Of a stretch of DNA of 64,000 nt, positions 21,000 through 31,730 are shown piece by piece (position 1 is the first letter of the stretch; each line of letters begins with the position of its first letter). A program made the position numbers and the translations under genes. Where the stretch lies: the NCBI GenBank assembly GCA_032717465.1, contig JAVRFU010000119.1, positions 1-64,000 of the forward strand. Reading direction: 5' to 3'. The notes under the pieces were generated by a model, which saw nothing but the letters and a program-made list of their open reading frames with translations, was not told the origin of the DNA and did no database searches. This DNA is from Coenobita brevimanus. Lineage: Eukaryota; Arthropoda; Malacostraca; Decapoda; Coenobitidae.

Positions 21000-21454
21000 G
21001 TTGCGAACTGGTGCTGTATTTTAGTTATTTGGTACCAATTATAAACAAGGGCAGACTGACCTGTATTAGCTTATACAGCATTAAGTTGTATTAAGTCGCT
21101 AAGGAAGAGTTGTTACGATATCTCCAGAGCCACTTAGAACACTTAAGACTAATTCAGTACAATGCTGGTCACGAAGAAGTAGAGTATTGTTTCTGGGCCA
21201 CATTCAGAGCAGTAATAAGCTTTGATAAGGGGGCAGTGTCTACCTAACAGAAAACCCCTGATGGCTTTTGGCAAGGGTGACTGTGACATAAGCCTGGAAC
21301 GTAGAGCGGCTTTGATGACAATGCCAAAGGTGTCAAAGGAATCGGTGTTTGGGTCTGCTTTAAGGCATAAGGCAAAGGAATAACCATAACTACACTGATA
21401 ATGGCTTGGATAAAAGGCCACCACTTGTACAGTACCTACAGTGGCTTGGATAAC

Positions 21455-22045
21455 ACAGCCAGCCCTCCTCCTAACACAGCCCTCCTCTAACACAGCCCTC
21501 CTCCTAACACAGCCCTCCTCCTAACACAGTCCTTCTCCTAACACAGACAGCCCTCCTCTAACACAGGCAGCCCTCCTCCTAACACAGACAGCCCTCCTCT
21601 AACACAGCCCTCCTCCTAACACAGCCCTTCTCCTAACACAGACAGCCCTTCTCTAACACAGCCCTCCTCCTAACACAGTCCTCCTCCTAACACAGACAGC
21701 CCTCCTCCTAACACAGTCCTCCTCCTAACACAGCCCTCCTCCTAACACAGTCCTCCTCCTAACACAGTCCTCCTCCTAACACAGCCCTCCTCCTAACACA
21801 GCCCTCCTCCTAACACAGCCCTCCTCCTAACACAGCCCTCCTCCTAACACAGTCCTCCTCCTAACACAGCCCTCCTCCTAACACAGCCCTCCTCCTAACA
21901 CAGCCCTCCTCCTAACACAGCCCTCCTCCTAACACAGCCCTCCTCCTAACACAGACAGCCCTCCTCCTAACACAGTCCTCCTCCTAACACAGCCAGCCCT
22001 TCTCCTAACAGACAGCCCTCCTCTTAACACAGCCAGCCCTCTTTA
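21455..22045. repeat. 17-bp minisatellite
   Basis: About 34 units built on CCCTCCTCCTAACACAG with variants carrying an extra CAGA. It runs directly into a minus-strand LINE A fragment that lacks its own tail. Confidence 0.95.
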
Positions 22046-22049
22046 TAAG

Positions 22050-22165
22050 TTTCCCTCCATCTCCTCCTCGTCCTCCTCCTCTCCACCTCACTCACACACA
22101 CTCTCCTAGTTAGTCTCTTATGCTCCGTCCTCCACACATGGCCAAACCATCAAGGGAACTTTTCA
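22050..22165 (-). mobile_element. LINE A internal fragment
   Basis: Reverse complement of the LINE A segment from the C-terminal region up to GHVE (CACATGGCCAAACCATC at about 22135). The GATA-side end is missing and is replaced by the 17-bp minisatellite. Confidence 0.7.
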
Positions 22166-22265
22166 CAGTATTTCAGCTCCACATGAGACCTAAGTATTGA
22201 GGACTTTTTGTATACACTCGTTATATAGAACTTACAAACCTGAGGGAAGCTGGCAAATCTGTTTC

Positions 22266-22790
22266 TATCTTTCTATAGCCAGACGCCAGTTTCGGAAGGG
22301 GTGGCCACAAACAGATCGCCTCCATGTCGCTGTCCCCTGTCATTTCGTTGCCCTCCCTCATCTTACACCTCCTCCTCATATACCTCTCTACTCCAACCCT
22401 CCATCTCATCCTCTCTCTCCTTGGTCACAAACAAATCGCCTCCATGTCGCCTTGTCCCCTGTCATTTCGTTGCCCTCCTCCCATCCTACACCTCCTCCCT
22501 CATACACCTCTACCTCATCCCTCCATCTCAACCTCTGTCTCCTAGGCCACAAACAAATCGTCTCCATGTCGCCCTGTCCCCTGCCATTTCACTGCCCTCC
22601 TCCCAACTTACACTCCCTCTCACATATACCTCTCTACTCCATCCCCATCACATCCTCTGTCGCCTCCCCTCCATCTCACTCACACACACACTCCTCGTTA
22701 GTCTCTCACTCTCCATCCTCTCCACAAGGCCAGACCACCTCAGTGTATTTCTCTAACGTTTTCTATAAAGCTGGTAAATCTGTTCCGTAA
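22266..22790 (-). mobile_element. LINE A 3' end with triplicated segment
   Basis: Starts CTATCTTTCTATAGCCAGACG. The segment beginning GGCCACAAACAGATCGCC occurs three times in tandem (about 22302, 22424 and 22543), each running to CATCCTCTGTCTCC-like text; then the element continues to the codons for the RWFGHVE region (about 22728-22745). Unit length is about 118-122 bp. Confidence 0.8.
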
Positions 22791-22894
22791 GTAGCAATGG
22801 AACTTTTAAAATCTTTGCTCCACTTTAGGCCCAAGTGATGAAGACTTTCTGTACTGGTAACTGAACAGCTTTGAATAGGAGTTCTGATAAATAT

Positions 22895-23152
22895 ATATGG
22901 AACTGGTTTGGCCATGTGGAGAGGATGGAGAGCGAGAGACTGACGAGGAGAGTGTATGTGCGTGAGGTGGAGAGGGAGGGGGAGGCCAAGGATGAGATGG
23001 AGGGATGGAGTGGAGAGGTATATGAGAGAGAGGGGTGTGAGCTGGGAGCAGGGCAGTGAAATGGCATGGGATAGGGTGACATGGAGGCTATTTGTTTGTG
23101 GCCACCCCTTACGGGATTAAGGCGTCTGGCAATAGATAGATAGATAGATAGA
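22895..23152 (+). mobile_element. LINE A 3' fragment
   Basis: Starts at GGTTTGGCCATGTGGAGAG and runs to GGCGTCTGGCAATAGATAG with a (GATA)n tail at about 23132-23153. Well preserved over the C-terminal codons. Confidence 0.9.
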
Positions 23153-23204
23153 TATTAGAAATTGCTACTGAATCTAGACAGACTACTGGTATAAATAGTG
23201 CTGG

Positions 23205-23345
23205 TATGAAGTGGTATATGAGAGGGGGAGGTGTAAGCTGGGGGAAGGGCAGTGAAATGGCAGGAGACAGGGTGACATGGAGGCGATTTGTTTGTGGCCA
23301 CCTCTTAGGGGATTAAGGCGTCTGGCAATAAACAGATAAATAGAC
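23205..23345 (+). mobile_element. LINE A 3' fragment
   Basis: Short 5'-truncated copy beginning at GTGGTATATGAGAGGGG and ending GGCAATAAACAGATAAATAG, 50 bp downstream of another copy in the same orientation. Confidence 0.8.
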
Positions 23346-23386
23346 TTAACATGACTAGTAAATGAGGCCCCGAGATTAAAGAGCTT

Positions 23387-23675
23387 GTATACTTGTTGGT
23401 TAAGGAAGCTCCCTAACACAGTTTCCCCAAGTGATTTATTTTGCTTACGACACCTTGCTGCCGTGTGTTACATATATCCAGTGTGGTCATACTCATATAG
23501 CATACAGAAGGATATTAACCAGCCACATCCAAAACTAAATCACTAAGGAAGAGGATTTAGGGAGAGTAATCCGATGTGGCCATACTCATAAATAGCATTC
23601 AAAATATTAACCAGCCACACCCAAAACTAAATCACTAAGGTGGTGGTGTTAGGGAGCTTCCTTAACTATTATGAA
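23387..23675. mobile_element. TIR element family M1, copy 1
   Basis: Left end GTATACTTGTTGGTTAAGG, GCTCCCTAACAC and GTGATTTATTTTG; right end in reverse complement AATCACTAAGG, GGTGTTAGGGAGCTTCC, TTAAC. The TIR is about 50 bp and about 289 bp separate the outer ends. The interior carries a 100-bp duplication that includes the inner TIR (about 23545 and 23632). Two more copies lie at 38.5 and 52.2 kb. Confidence 0.65.
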
Positions 23676-24049
23676 CCAAGCTGTCATAACTACAAAATAC
23701 CATAGCTAACCATTACCTAGAAGTTATGGTAGTTATCCATTAATAAAGCATAATTGATGGAAGGACTACTTTTGCTATCATCATCAATCAATCAATCATA
23801 ATTATATTCGTAGTTGAAACGTGGGTTGTTATAGACTTTTTACCCGCTTCCTTATGGTATAAAAAAATACTGTAGGTGGAATAAATTGGCTATACAGCTC
23901 GTTTTATTATCGTTAATATTCTTACAAGTATATTTACAAAGTACATCAGTTGCTGTGACAGCTGTGTTAAGTATCTCTGGCAGGAGGTGGTGTAGAATAG
24001 CATAGAAGAGAACTATGTCAAAATAGTTCAGGTATTATCAATTATATTC
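23676..24049. other. Unassigned AT-rich sequence
   Basis: No gene, transposon or RNA signal recognised; short AATC repeats at about 23782-23797. Confidence 0.4.
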
Positions 24050-24552
24050 ATTCATTTATTCATGTCTAATCCTGTGTTGCCCCATGAGGAGCATAGCAGC
24101 CCAGGACCAGGCAAGCCGATTCTTACATTTAAGATGAGAGTGACCCGCCTCACTCATCCCTGAGTGGCATTACATGAGCAATAAATCCCAACCACCCCTT
24201 GGATATAAACCTGCACCGGCTCAATCTGATTGGAGAACCATAATTACCCACTAAACCGCCAGGCGCCATAATAGCGTTATATGGTTACCACCAAGCGTAG
24301 TAAATGGTTGCCTGGTGTAGGAAACCATTTGGTTTGTCACTCTGTGTAGAGTCACCCACAGGCAGAAGGAAGAGGGAAGAATGAAGGAAAGAAAGACAGA
24401 AGAGGGAGTGTAGAGTCACCCACAGACAGAAGGACAAGGAAAGAATGAAGGAAAGAAAGACAGAAGAGGAAGGAAAGAGGGAAAAGAGGAAAGGGCAGTC
24501 ACCCGAGAGCAGCACTACATTGAATGAGTGGATGGTGCGTGCCCCATTACCA
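24050..24552 (-). mobile_element. SINE-like family E, copy 3
   Basis: Reverse-strand near-complete copy. A 65-bp pyrimidine/purine segment with GTAGAGTCACCCACAG occurs twice (about 24350 and 24411), as also suggested in the copy at 7.0 kb, hinting at a subfamily. The tRNA-like block is at about 24195-24265. Confidence 0.7.
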
Positions 24553-24699
24553 CTCATCATCAACGTATATCAGTGAAATCATAAGGTATTTCCATCTCCA
24601 GCTCACGTCCTCTCCTCCTGCTGTCTACCCTGCACACCCCAGAACAACACACATCACACCCTACAGGAAAAACACACACAAAAATACACCCTGCACCCT

Positions 24700-25330
24700 G
24701 GCCTGTCTCTGTCGGTTCCCTCCTGTCTCTGTCGGTTCCCTCCTGTCTCTCCCAGTCAGTTCTCTCTCTCCTCTCGCCCTAGCACCAGTCTCTCCTCCTC
24801 TCTTCCCAGCCACCAGTCTCTCCTCTCTTCCTAGCCACCAGTCTCTCCTCTCTTCCTAGCCACCAGTCTCTCCTCTCTTCCTAGCCACCAGTCTCTCACT
24901 CTCTCTCCTCTCTTCCTAGCCACCAGTCTCTCTCCTCTCTTCCTAGCCACCAGTCTCTCTCCTCTCTTCCTAGCCACCAGTCTCTCTCTCCTCTCTTCCT
25001 AGCACCAGTCTCTCCTCCTCTCGCCCTAGCCACCAGTCTCTCTCTCTCTCTCCTCTCTTCCTAGCCACCAGTCTCTCTCTCTCTCTCCTCTCTTCCTAGC
25101 CACCAGTCTCTCTCTCTCTCTCTCTCCTCTCTTCCTAGCCACCAGTCTCTCTCTCTCTCTCTCCTCTCTTCCTAGCCACCAGTCTCTCTCTCTCTCTCTC
25201 CTCTCTTCCTAGCCACCAGTCTCTCTCTCTCTCCTCTCGCCCTAGCCACCAGTCTCTCTCTCTCCTCTCGCCCTAGCCACCAGTCTCTCCTCCTCTCTCC
25301 CTATCAGTCTCTCCTCTCTCCCTGGCATCA
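24700..25330. repeat. CT-rich minisatellite
   Basis: About 20 units of 24-36 bp built on TCTTCCTAGCCACCAGTCTC with expanding (CT)n runs; the CT part grows from about 24900 to 25210 and then shrinks. Confidence 0.93.
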
Positions 25331-25454
25331 TCCCTACAACACCTACAAATACACACTACACGATCGTATGTGACCTTGAAGGCTTCTTGACAACTCTTCC
25401 TTGCCTATTTAGTCGACACTCTAATCTTGTTACTGATGCAAACTATCGATATGA

Positions 25455-25500
25455 AAAGGAAAACAAATCGCTGAGGGAAAGGTGTTAACCAAGCCTCCTA
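25455..25500. repeat. Solo M1 terminal fragment
   Basis: AAACAAATCGCTGAGGGAAA with GGTGTTAACCAAGCCTCC matches the inner-to-outer direction of the family M1 right end. No partner arm was found nearby. Confidence 0.45.
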
Positions 25501-25597
25501 AGCCACTCTTGAGACGCTGATGGCTTGCCCGGGTTGCCACTCTTGCCATCTTGGGTTGTCCTCTATTGTTGCCGTTTCGCTGTCCAAGGTTGCCATC

Positions 25598-25983
25598 TGC
25601 CATCCTAGGGTGCCACCTGTCTGGTCTAGGGGGGTGCCACCTGTCTGGTCTAGAGGGGTGCCACCTGTCTGGTCTAGAGGGGTGCCATCTGTCATGTATA
25701 CGGGGGTGCCATCTGTCATGTATACGGGGGTGCCATCTGTCATGTATACGGGGGTGCCATCTGTCATGTATACGGGGGTGCCATCTGTCATGTATACGGG
25801 GGTGCCATCTGTCATGTATACGGGGGTGCCATCTGTCATGTATACGGGGGTGCCATCTGTCACGTATACGGGGGTGCCATCTGTCACGTATACGGGGGTG
25901 CCATCTGTCATGTATACGGGGGTGCCATCTGTCATGTATACGGGGGTGCCATCTGTCATGTATACGGGGGTGCCATCTTGTTG
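25598..25983. repeat. 24-bp minisatellite
   Basis: About 16 units. The first three are a variant (GGGGTGCCACCTGTCTGG, then TCTAGA); the rest carry GGGGGTGCCATCTGTC and ATGTATAC, two with ACGTATAC. The unit is eight codons long, so VPSVMYTG (plus) and TDGTPVYM (minus) frames arise without a gene. Confidence 0.97.
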
Positions 25984-26044
25984 CCTTTTTAAAGTCGTGG
26001 GGTTGATGCTGTGGCTGCCATCAGTTTCTGTGGAGGAAAATAAA

Positions 26045-26300
26045 AACACTGAGGTGGTTTGGCCATGTGGAGAGGATGGAGAGTGAGAGACTGACGAGGA
26101 GAGTGTGAGTGAGGTGGAAGGGGGGAAAGGGAGGGGGAGGCCAAGGATGAGATGGAGGGATGGAGTGGAGAGGTATATGAGAGACGGGGGTGTGAGCTGG
26201 GAGCAGGGCAGTGAAATGGCGGGGGACAGGGCGACATGGAGGCGATATATTTGTGGCCACCCCTTATGGGATTAAGGCGTCTGGCAATAGATAGATAGCT
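26045..26300 (+). mobile_element. LINE A 3' fragment
   Basis: From CTGAGGTGGTTTGGCCATG to GGCGTCTGGCAATAGATAG. Close to the consensus. Confidence 0.9.
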
Positions 26301-26519
26301 GAGAAAAAGAAAGTATTTTGAAAGAGCTATTATTGCTGTTATAAATGTCCACAGAATTATTCATAGATTAATTGATGTCTCTTGTATCATTTCTAAGAAT
26401 CACAAAATTTTACGAATTCCTAAAATGTTTTTGGTAGTACTGATCGGCAACTTCAAATTCAAAATAGCCACAATTCTTAGTTACTGGTATCGAAGCTTCT
26501 CAAAAAAAAATCTGTCAAA
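26301..26519. other. Unassigned AT-rich spacer
   Basis: Lies between two LINE A tails; no signal recognised. Confidence 0.4.
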
Positions 26520-26665
26520 AAGATGGAATTGAGAGGTATATGAGGGAGGGCAGTCAAATGGTGGGTGACAGAGCGACTTGGAGGAGTTTTGTCTGCGGCC
26601 ACCCTTTGCGGGATTAGGGCGTCGGGCTATAGATCGATCGATAGATATAGATAGATAGATAGAAA
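26520..26665 (+). mobile_element. LINE A subfamily 3' fragment
   Basis: Diverged subfamily with GTCAAATGGTGGGTGACAG and GGATTAGGGCGTCGGGCTAT before a (GATA/GATC)n tail at about 26633-26663. Shares these changes with the copy at 27.6 kb. Confidence 0.8.
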
Positions 26666-26829
26666 AAGTATAAGTTGAAAAATTCACTCAAAATTAATGT
26701 CCAAAATTCTACCCATAAAACACTAGCTGGCAACTTTCATTTCCAAGATGGCCGTCCTTGTGTTGATGTTGAGAGTGGTTGGTACAGTCGCTGACAAAAA
26801 TACTGCTCCATGTTGTTAGTCCACGAATT

Positions 26830-27050
26830 ATGAGTGAGAGACTGACGAGGAGAGTGCATGCGAGTGAGTTGGAGGGGGAGAGAGGAAGGGGGAGGCCAAG
26901 GATGAGATGGAGGGATGGAGTGGAGAGGTATACGAGAGAGTGGGTTGTGACTTGGGAGTGGGCAATGAAATGGCGGGGAACAGGGCGACGTGGAGGCGAT
27001 TTGTTTGTGGCCACCCCGTATGGGATTAAGGCGTCTGGCAATGGACAGAA
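26830..27050 (+). mobile_element. LINE A 3' fragment
   Basis: From GAGTGAGAGACTGACGAGG to GGCGTCTGGCAATGGACAG; the GATA tail is degenerate or lost. Confidence 0.85.
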
Positions 27051-27624
27051 TTATGGAACTCAAACATAATATTCAGAGAGGTTTGTTGTGCTTATAGATA
27101 CCTTCACTGGGTTTCAGAAGGCATTGCTCACTTCCTGGCTAATTTTCGTGGATCAGTATTTATGTCCGCGACTGTACACACACTCCCACTTGCCTCTCTC
27201 TTTCCTCCACGTGTCTTCTCCACAACTCTCCCACTCCTTCGCCCTTCCTCTCTCCCCCTGCTACTTGTTACAGTGAGGGAGGAAGAGGAAAAGGCAGGGG
27301 AATATTTGGACTGTGCCTATTTAACACTATTCTTTCGTTTCAGGCTGTCTCCAGATTCAGATTACGACAGACGCGAAAACTGGTTAGATTAATGTTTGCA
27401 ATCCAAGAAAATCCATATTCGGCCATTTTTTGAAGAATATCTCTAATTTTTTCCATATATTGCTTTTTTGCCATTGTATTTCAAATTTATATATATTTTT
27501 CATTTTTTATATTTTTGAAAACTATTTTGAACGAAGGTTTTTGGTTTAAAATTTTCCATGTAATAAAATTTAAATCTAGTTCTTCTCTCCAACGCTCATT
27601 AATATGTTAAAGATACTCATAGGT
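27051..27624. other. Unassigned; AT-rich
   Basis: Holds short pyrimidine-rich text near 27200-27260 and a strongly AT-rich block at 27420-27560. No supported gene. Confidence 0.4.
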
Positions 27625-28024
27625 AAGCCAGGTGAGGTGGAGAGAGAGAGAGGGAGGGGTAGACCGAGGATGAGGTGAAGGGATGGAGTTGAGAGGTATA
27701 TGAGGGAGGGAGAGGGAGGGGTAGACCGAGGATGAGGTGGAGGGATGGAGTTGAGAGGTATATGAGAGAGGGAGAGGGAGGGGTAGACCGAGGATGAGGT
27801 GGAGGGATGGAGTCGAGAGGTATATGAGGGAGGGAGAGGGAGGGGTAGACCGAGGATGAGGTGGAGGGATGGAGTTGAGAGGTATATGAGGGAGGGGAGG
27901 TTAAGTTGGGGCAGGGTAGTCAAATGGTGGGTGACAGAGAGACTTTGAGGCGTTTTGTCTGCGGCCACCCTTGGTGGGATTAGGGCGTCGGGCTATAAAT
28001 AGATAGATAGATAGATAGATAGAT
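27625..28024 (+). mobile_element. LINE A subfamily fragment with tandem amplification
   Basis: A segment of about 62 bp containing GGGAGGGGTAGACCGAGG and GGATGGAGTTGAGAGGTA occurs four times (about 27650-27890), then the subfamily 3' end GGCGTCGGGCTATAAATAG and (GATA)n at about 27998-28024. Confidence 0.85.
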
Positions 28025-28145
28025 TTAAGGTTACACTGAAAAACTACAGAAAAATCAAAGCTAAGAATACAAGACATTATATTTCAAATTTACACTGCAT
28101 ATTAAAAAAACAAAAAACAAATTAGAGGCATGTGATACCAGCAGA

Positions 28146-28445
28146 TGGGTGTTCTTCACCATCACTCAGCAGGCCACCACAGCCAGCGTCCTTCACCATC
28201 ACTCAGCACCACAGCCACACTTCTTCACCATCACTCAGCAGGCCACCACAGCCACACTTCTTCACCATCACTCAGCAGGCCACCACAGCCACACTTCTTC
28301 ACCATCACTCAGCAGGCCACCACAGCCACACTTCTTCACCATCACTCAGCAGGCCACCACAGCCAGAGTTCTTCATCACTCAGCAGGCCACCACAGCCAG
28401 AGTTCTTCATCACTCAGCAGGGGGCACATTTCTTCATTCTAGGGG
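28146..28445. repeat. 37-bp minisatellite
   Basis: About eight units built on CATCACTCAGCAGGCCACC and ACAGCCACACTTCTTCAC. Shares CACTCAGCAG with the next array. Confidence 0.93.
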
Positions 28446-28599
28446 GCACAACCAGAATCCTCAGCAGTCCTCAGGCACACACCTATGGAGCAGAAATGTA
28501 TTAGTTTCAATCCACATTGGCTTTATATATATACATCAATATTAAGCACTGTAACAGACCAATCTTTTATGAGTAAGAACACTGTACTCACCAACAGCT

Positions 28600-29395
28600 G
28601 CCCACAACACTTGGCAGGGGCACCACCACCACCACAGTCCTTGGCCATCACTCGGCACGGACATTACCACCAGAGTCCTTGGGCATCACTCAGCAGGGGC
28701 ACCACCACCACCACAGTCCTTGGCCATTACTCAGCAGGGGCACCACGATCACCCCAGTCCTTCAGCGGCACTTTGCAGGGACACCAACACCACCACAGTC
28801 CTTCAGTGGCACTTTGCAGGGGCACCACCACCACCACAGTCCGTCAGCGGCACTTTGCAGGGGCACCACCACCACCACCACCACAGTCCGTCAGCGGCAC
28901 TTTGCAGGGGCACCACCACCACCACAGTCCTTCAGTGGCACTTTGCAGGGGCACCACCACCACCACAGTCCTTCAGTGGCACTTAGCAGGGACACCACCA
29001 CCACCACAGTCCTTCAGTGGCACTTAGCAGGGACACCACCACCACCACAGTCCTTCAGTGGCACTTAGCAGGGACACCACCACCACCACAGTCCGTCAGT
29101 GGCACTTTGAAGGGGCACCACAACCACCAGAGTCCGTCAGTGGCACTTTGAAGGGGCACCACCACCACCAGAGTCCTTCAGTGGCACTTTGAAGGGGCAC
29201 CACCACCACCAGAGTCCTTCAGTGGCACTTTGCAGGAGCACATCCACCACCAGAGTCCATCACTCAGCAGGGGTACAGCCACCACCAGAGTCCATCACTC
29301 AGCAGGGGTACAGCCACCACCAGAGTCCATCACTCAGCAGGGGTACAGCCACCACCAGAGTTCTCAGGCATCACTCAGCAGGGATATGGCCACTA
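28600..29395. repeat. 41-bp minisatellite
   Basis: About 19 units with AGGGGCACCACCACCACC, CAGTCCTTCAGTGGC and ACTTTGC, with variable CAC runs. The last units change to GGGGTACAGCCACCACC. Frames through it (GHHHHHSPS) are repeat artefacts. Confidence 0.95.
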
Positions 29396-29883
29396 CAATC
29401 CTCTGGCATAACTTGGCAGTGGCGGGGCCAGTTAATCACCCTTTAAGAGCACAGCTGCATGGGCACGATGACCTCAGCTCTGGCAGGACACTACTACAGT
29501 TCTCCATTATCACTCAGCAGGGGAAGGGCCCGAGTTTGCCAGGGTGGCAGGGTCAGCAGCAGCCACACACAACACCCACGGAGCATATGTGTATGAATCT
29601 ATCGGCGTTTTGTACAAATATCAATTATAAACATAAATACCAAACATTATTCATCATCATCATCATCATCCGGACCTCCTTTCCCACCCTAGGGCAGGGT
29701 GAGGAGCAGCAATGTCCAGACAGCCCAAATCTGCCCAGTCCAATGGGCCGCGCTTCCATTCACTCATCATTCAAGCCCCCGGAATCCTGGTTCTATTGGA
29801 TACGTCAAAAACATTCACCACGTTGTGTAGCTTCACAAAAGTATCTGGGAGAGTCAATCAAACATTATAAATAAAATACAAAC
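29396..29883. other. Unassigned; short ATC microsatellite
   Basis: TCATCATCATCATCATC at about 29650-29668. CACTCAGCAGGGG text continues at 29510, so this may be decayed edge of the minisatellite. No gene supported. Confidence 0.4.
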
Positions 29884-31080
29884 ATGAGGGTAAGAGCACC
29901 TACCATCAGTTCTCAGCAGCACTTAGAGGCACAACCACTCGGCAGGGGCACGAGCAGATTAACACCTATGGAGCTTCTGTGTTGTTTAAATCCGTCCTGC
30001 ACAGGGGCACACAGTCCTTCAGTACCACTCAGCAGGGGAAAGACCAGATCAGCACGCCAGGACAACAGGGTCAGCAGCCAGCACACGAAACCTGTGGGGC
30101 AAAAGCTTATTATAGTCCACTTTTATCTTTTAATTCTGTTTAAACGACAAACTGACAAACTTCACATGGTCCTATACTAGTAAGCTTAGTAAAGGCTTAA
30201 TATATCAGTAGTTCAGACTATGGTGGTTTACATACGACATTTCTACACACCACAGTATGTCTTATTACAGATAAATACAAATGAAAAAAAGTCTGCTGCG
30301 AAGCCTCTGGAACATACCAATTTAAAATAAATACTGATGCAACTAAATTTACTGTTGGTAGGTGGGGGCGATCACCATCCACTCACTCAATGTAGGGCTG
30401 CTTAGGGTGTCTGCCCTTTCCTCTCTTCCACCCTTCCTCTTGTCTCTTTCCTTCATTCTTTCCTCTTCCTTCTGCCTGTGGGTGACTCTACACTGAATGA
30501 CAATCCAAATGGTTTCCTTTACACCAGGAAACCATTTACTACGCTGGGTGGTAACCATATAACCAAATTTTGCCGCCTGGTGGTTTAGTGGGTAATTAAG
30601 GCGCTCCAATCGGATTGAGCCGGTGAAGGTTTATATCCAAGGGATGGTTGGGGTTTATTGCTCACATAATGCCACTCAGGGATGAGTGAGGCTGGTCACT
30701 CAAATGTCAGGACCAACTTGCCTAGCTCCGGGTTCCTTCGCTTCTCATGGGGCAGCACAGGATTAGATGATGGAAGGATGGATAAATTTACTGCTAATAT
30801 TTCACACAAGTTCTTATCATAAAAAGACTGCCAAGGTTAATGTACATTTTCCACAGCTCTTTCGAGACTCTACTATTTACTCTAACTTTGCCTATAATGT
30901 CATCTTTCCATCCTGAATTCAGATTTAATTAGATCATCACTAGAATATGGTGCTAGTCACGAAGAAGTGCTGTGGAAAGAATAGGGAACCATGGCATTGT
31001 CTTAAACTGCTCTCATCCAACATTATATAAACTGTAGAAAAGACCAAAATCTAGACCAAGTTAGTTTAGAAGTTAGGGAA
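29884..31080. repeat. Segmental duplication, copy 1
   Basis: Matches 31731-32998: both start GGGTAAGAGCAC, pass through CAGTTCTCAGCAGCACTTA, GACAAACTTCA, CTGCCAA and ATTTTCCACAGCTC, and end AGACCAAAATCTAGACCAAG with AGTTTAGAAG. Each copy holds an independent family E insertion at the corresponding place. Confidence 0.8.
30355..30783 (+). mobile_element. SINE-like family E, copy 4, with TSD
   Basis: A 429-bp copy flanked by an exact 11-bp duplication TAAATTTACTG (30344-30354 and 30783-30793, sharing one base with the element end). Starts TTGGTAGGTGGGGGCGATC; A-box-like TGGTTTAGTGG at 30581-30591; B-box-like GGTTTATATCC about 37 nt later; ends GATGATGGAAGGATGG. The target duplication supports retrotransposition. 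Confidence 0.8.
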
Positions 31081-31169
31081 GCATGTGTTAATTCCGATTT
31101 ATTAGCTTTTTATACAGGTAATCTATTTTAAACATAACTTTCAATCAAATATCACACATTATAAACATG

Positions 31170-31512
31170 AGAGGATGGAGGGTGAAAGACTGACGAAGAG
31201 AGTGTATGTAAGTGAGGTGGAGGGGGGAAGAGGGAGAGGGGGGAAGAGGGAGAGGGGGGAAGAGGGAGAGGGGGGAAGAGGGAGAGGGGGGAAGAGGGAG
31301 AGGGGGGAAGAGGGAGAGGGGGGAAGAGGGAGAGGGGGGAAGAGGGAGAGGGAGGCCGAGGATGAGATGGAGGGATGAGGTGGAGAGGTATATGAGAGAG
31401 GGGGGTGTGAGTTGGGAGCAGGGCAGTGAAATGACAGTGGACAGGGCTACTTGGAGGCGATTTGTTTGTGGCCACCCCAAACGGGATTGAGGCGTTTGGC
31501 AATAGACAGATA
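31170..31512 (+). mobile_element. LINE A 3' fragment with internal array
   Basis: Starts GAGAGGATGGAGGGTGAAAG and ends GGCGTTTGGCAATAGACAG, in the spacer between the two 1.2-kb duplicates. The Gly/Arg-rich part of the ORF is expanded. Confidence 0.88.
31215..31350 (+). repeat. 16-bp array within LINE A
   Basis: About eight tandem copies of GAGGGAGAGGGGGGAA, grown from the LINE A codons for the Gly/Arg-rich stretch preceding RPRMRWRD. Units are nearly identical, suggesting recent expansion. Confidence 0.9.
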
Positions 31513-31528
31513 GATTTAAACCTCGTAA

Positions 31529-31727
31529 AGCCCTGTCCACACGAGCGGGCAATGCCCGCGGGCACAAGCGAGCAGTTTGCCTGTTGACGGACTCACCGCT
31601 TGTGCCCGCGGGCAAATGCGTAAATTGCCACGGCCCGCTTGTGCCCGCGGGCACAAGCGGTGAGCCCGTCAACAGGCAAACTGCTCGCTTGTGCCCGTGG
31701 GCATTGCCCGCTCGTGTGGACAGGGCT
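31529..31727. mobile_element. Hairpin MITE with TAA target duplication
   Basis: 199 bp. TIR arms of about 86 bp with two mismatches, outer text AGCCCTGTCCACACGAG, inner CCGCTTGTGCCCGCGGGC, and a short loop of about 27 nt. TAA sits on both sides (31526-31528 and 31728-31730). A 3-bp TWA duplication is typical of PIF/Harbinger elements, so it is probably a Harbinger-mobilised MITE. Strikingly GC-rich against its surroundings. Confidence 0.8.
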
Positions 31728-31730
31728 TAA

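Larger units (their letters stand above)
20206..21190. mobile_element. Nested inverted-repeat element (about 985 bp)
   Basis: About 88-bp arms at 20206-20294 and 21090-21190 are inverted copies (outer text ACTTCTTCGTGAC against GTCACGAAGAAGT; inner CTTCCTTAGC against GCTAAGGAAG). Between them lie a forward tRNA-like head, a 118-bp perfect-style hairpin and two reverse tRNA-like heads, giving a layered palindrome. It may be a foldback-type element or nested insertions; no transposase is visible. Confidence 0.6.

Noticed and set aside
23398..23660. piggyBac-type element based on TTAA near both M1 ends
   Set aside because: The TIR similarity extends outward beyond TTAA in all three M1 copies, so TTAA is part of the TIR, not the target duplication.
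25498..26086. Repeat-protein-like frames VPSVMYTG and TDGTPVYM
   Set aside because: The 24-bp unit lacks stops on both strands, and the frames run straight into LINE A sequence at the right.
28132..29068. His/Pro-rich frames
   Set aside because: Produced by the 37- and 41-bp minisatellites in three phases.
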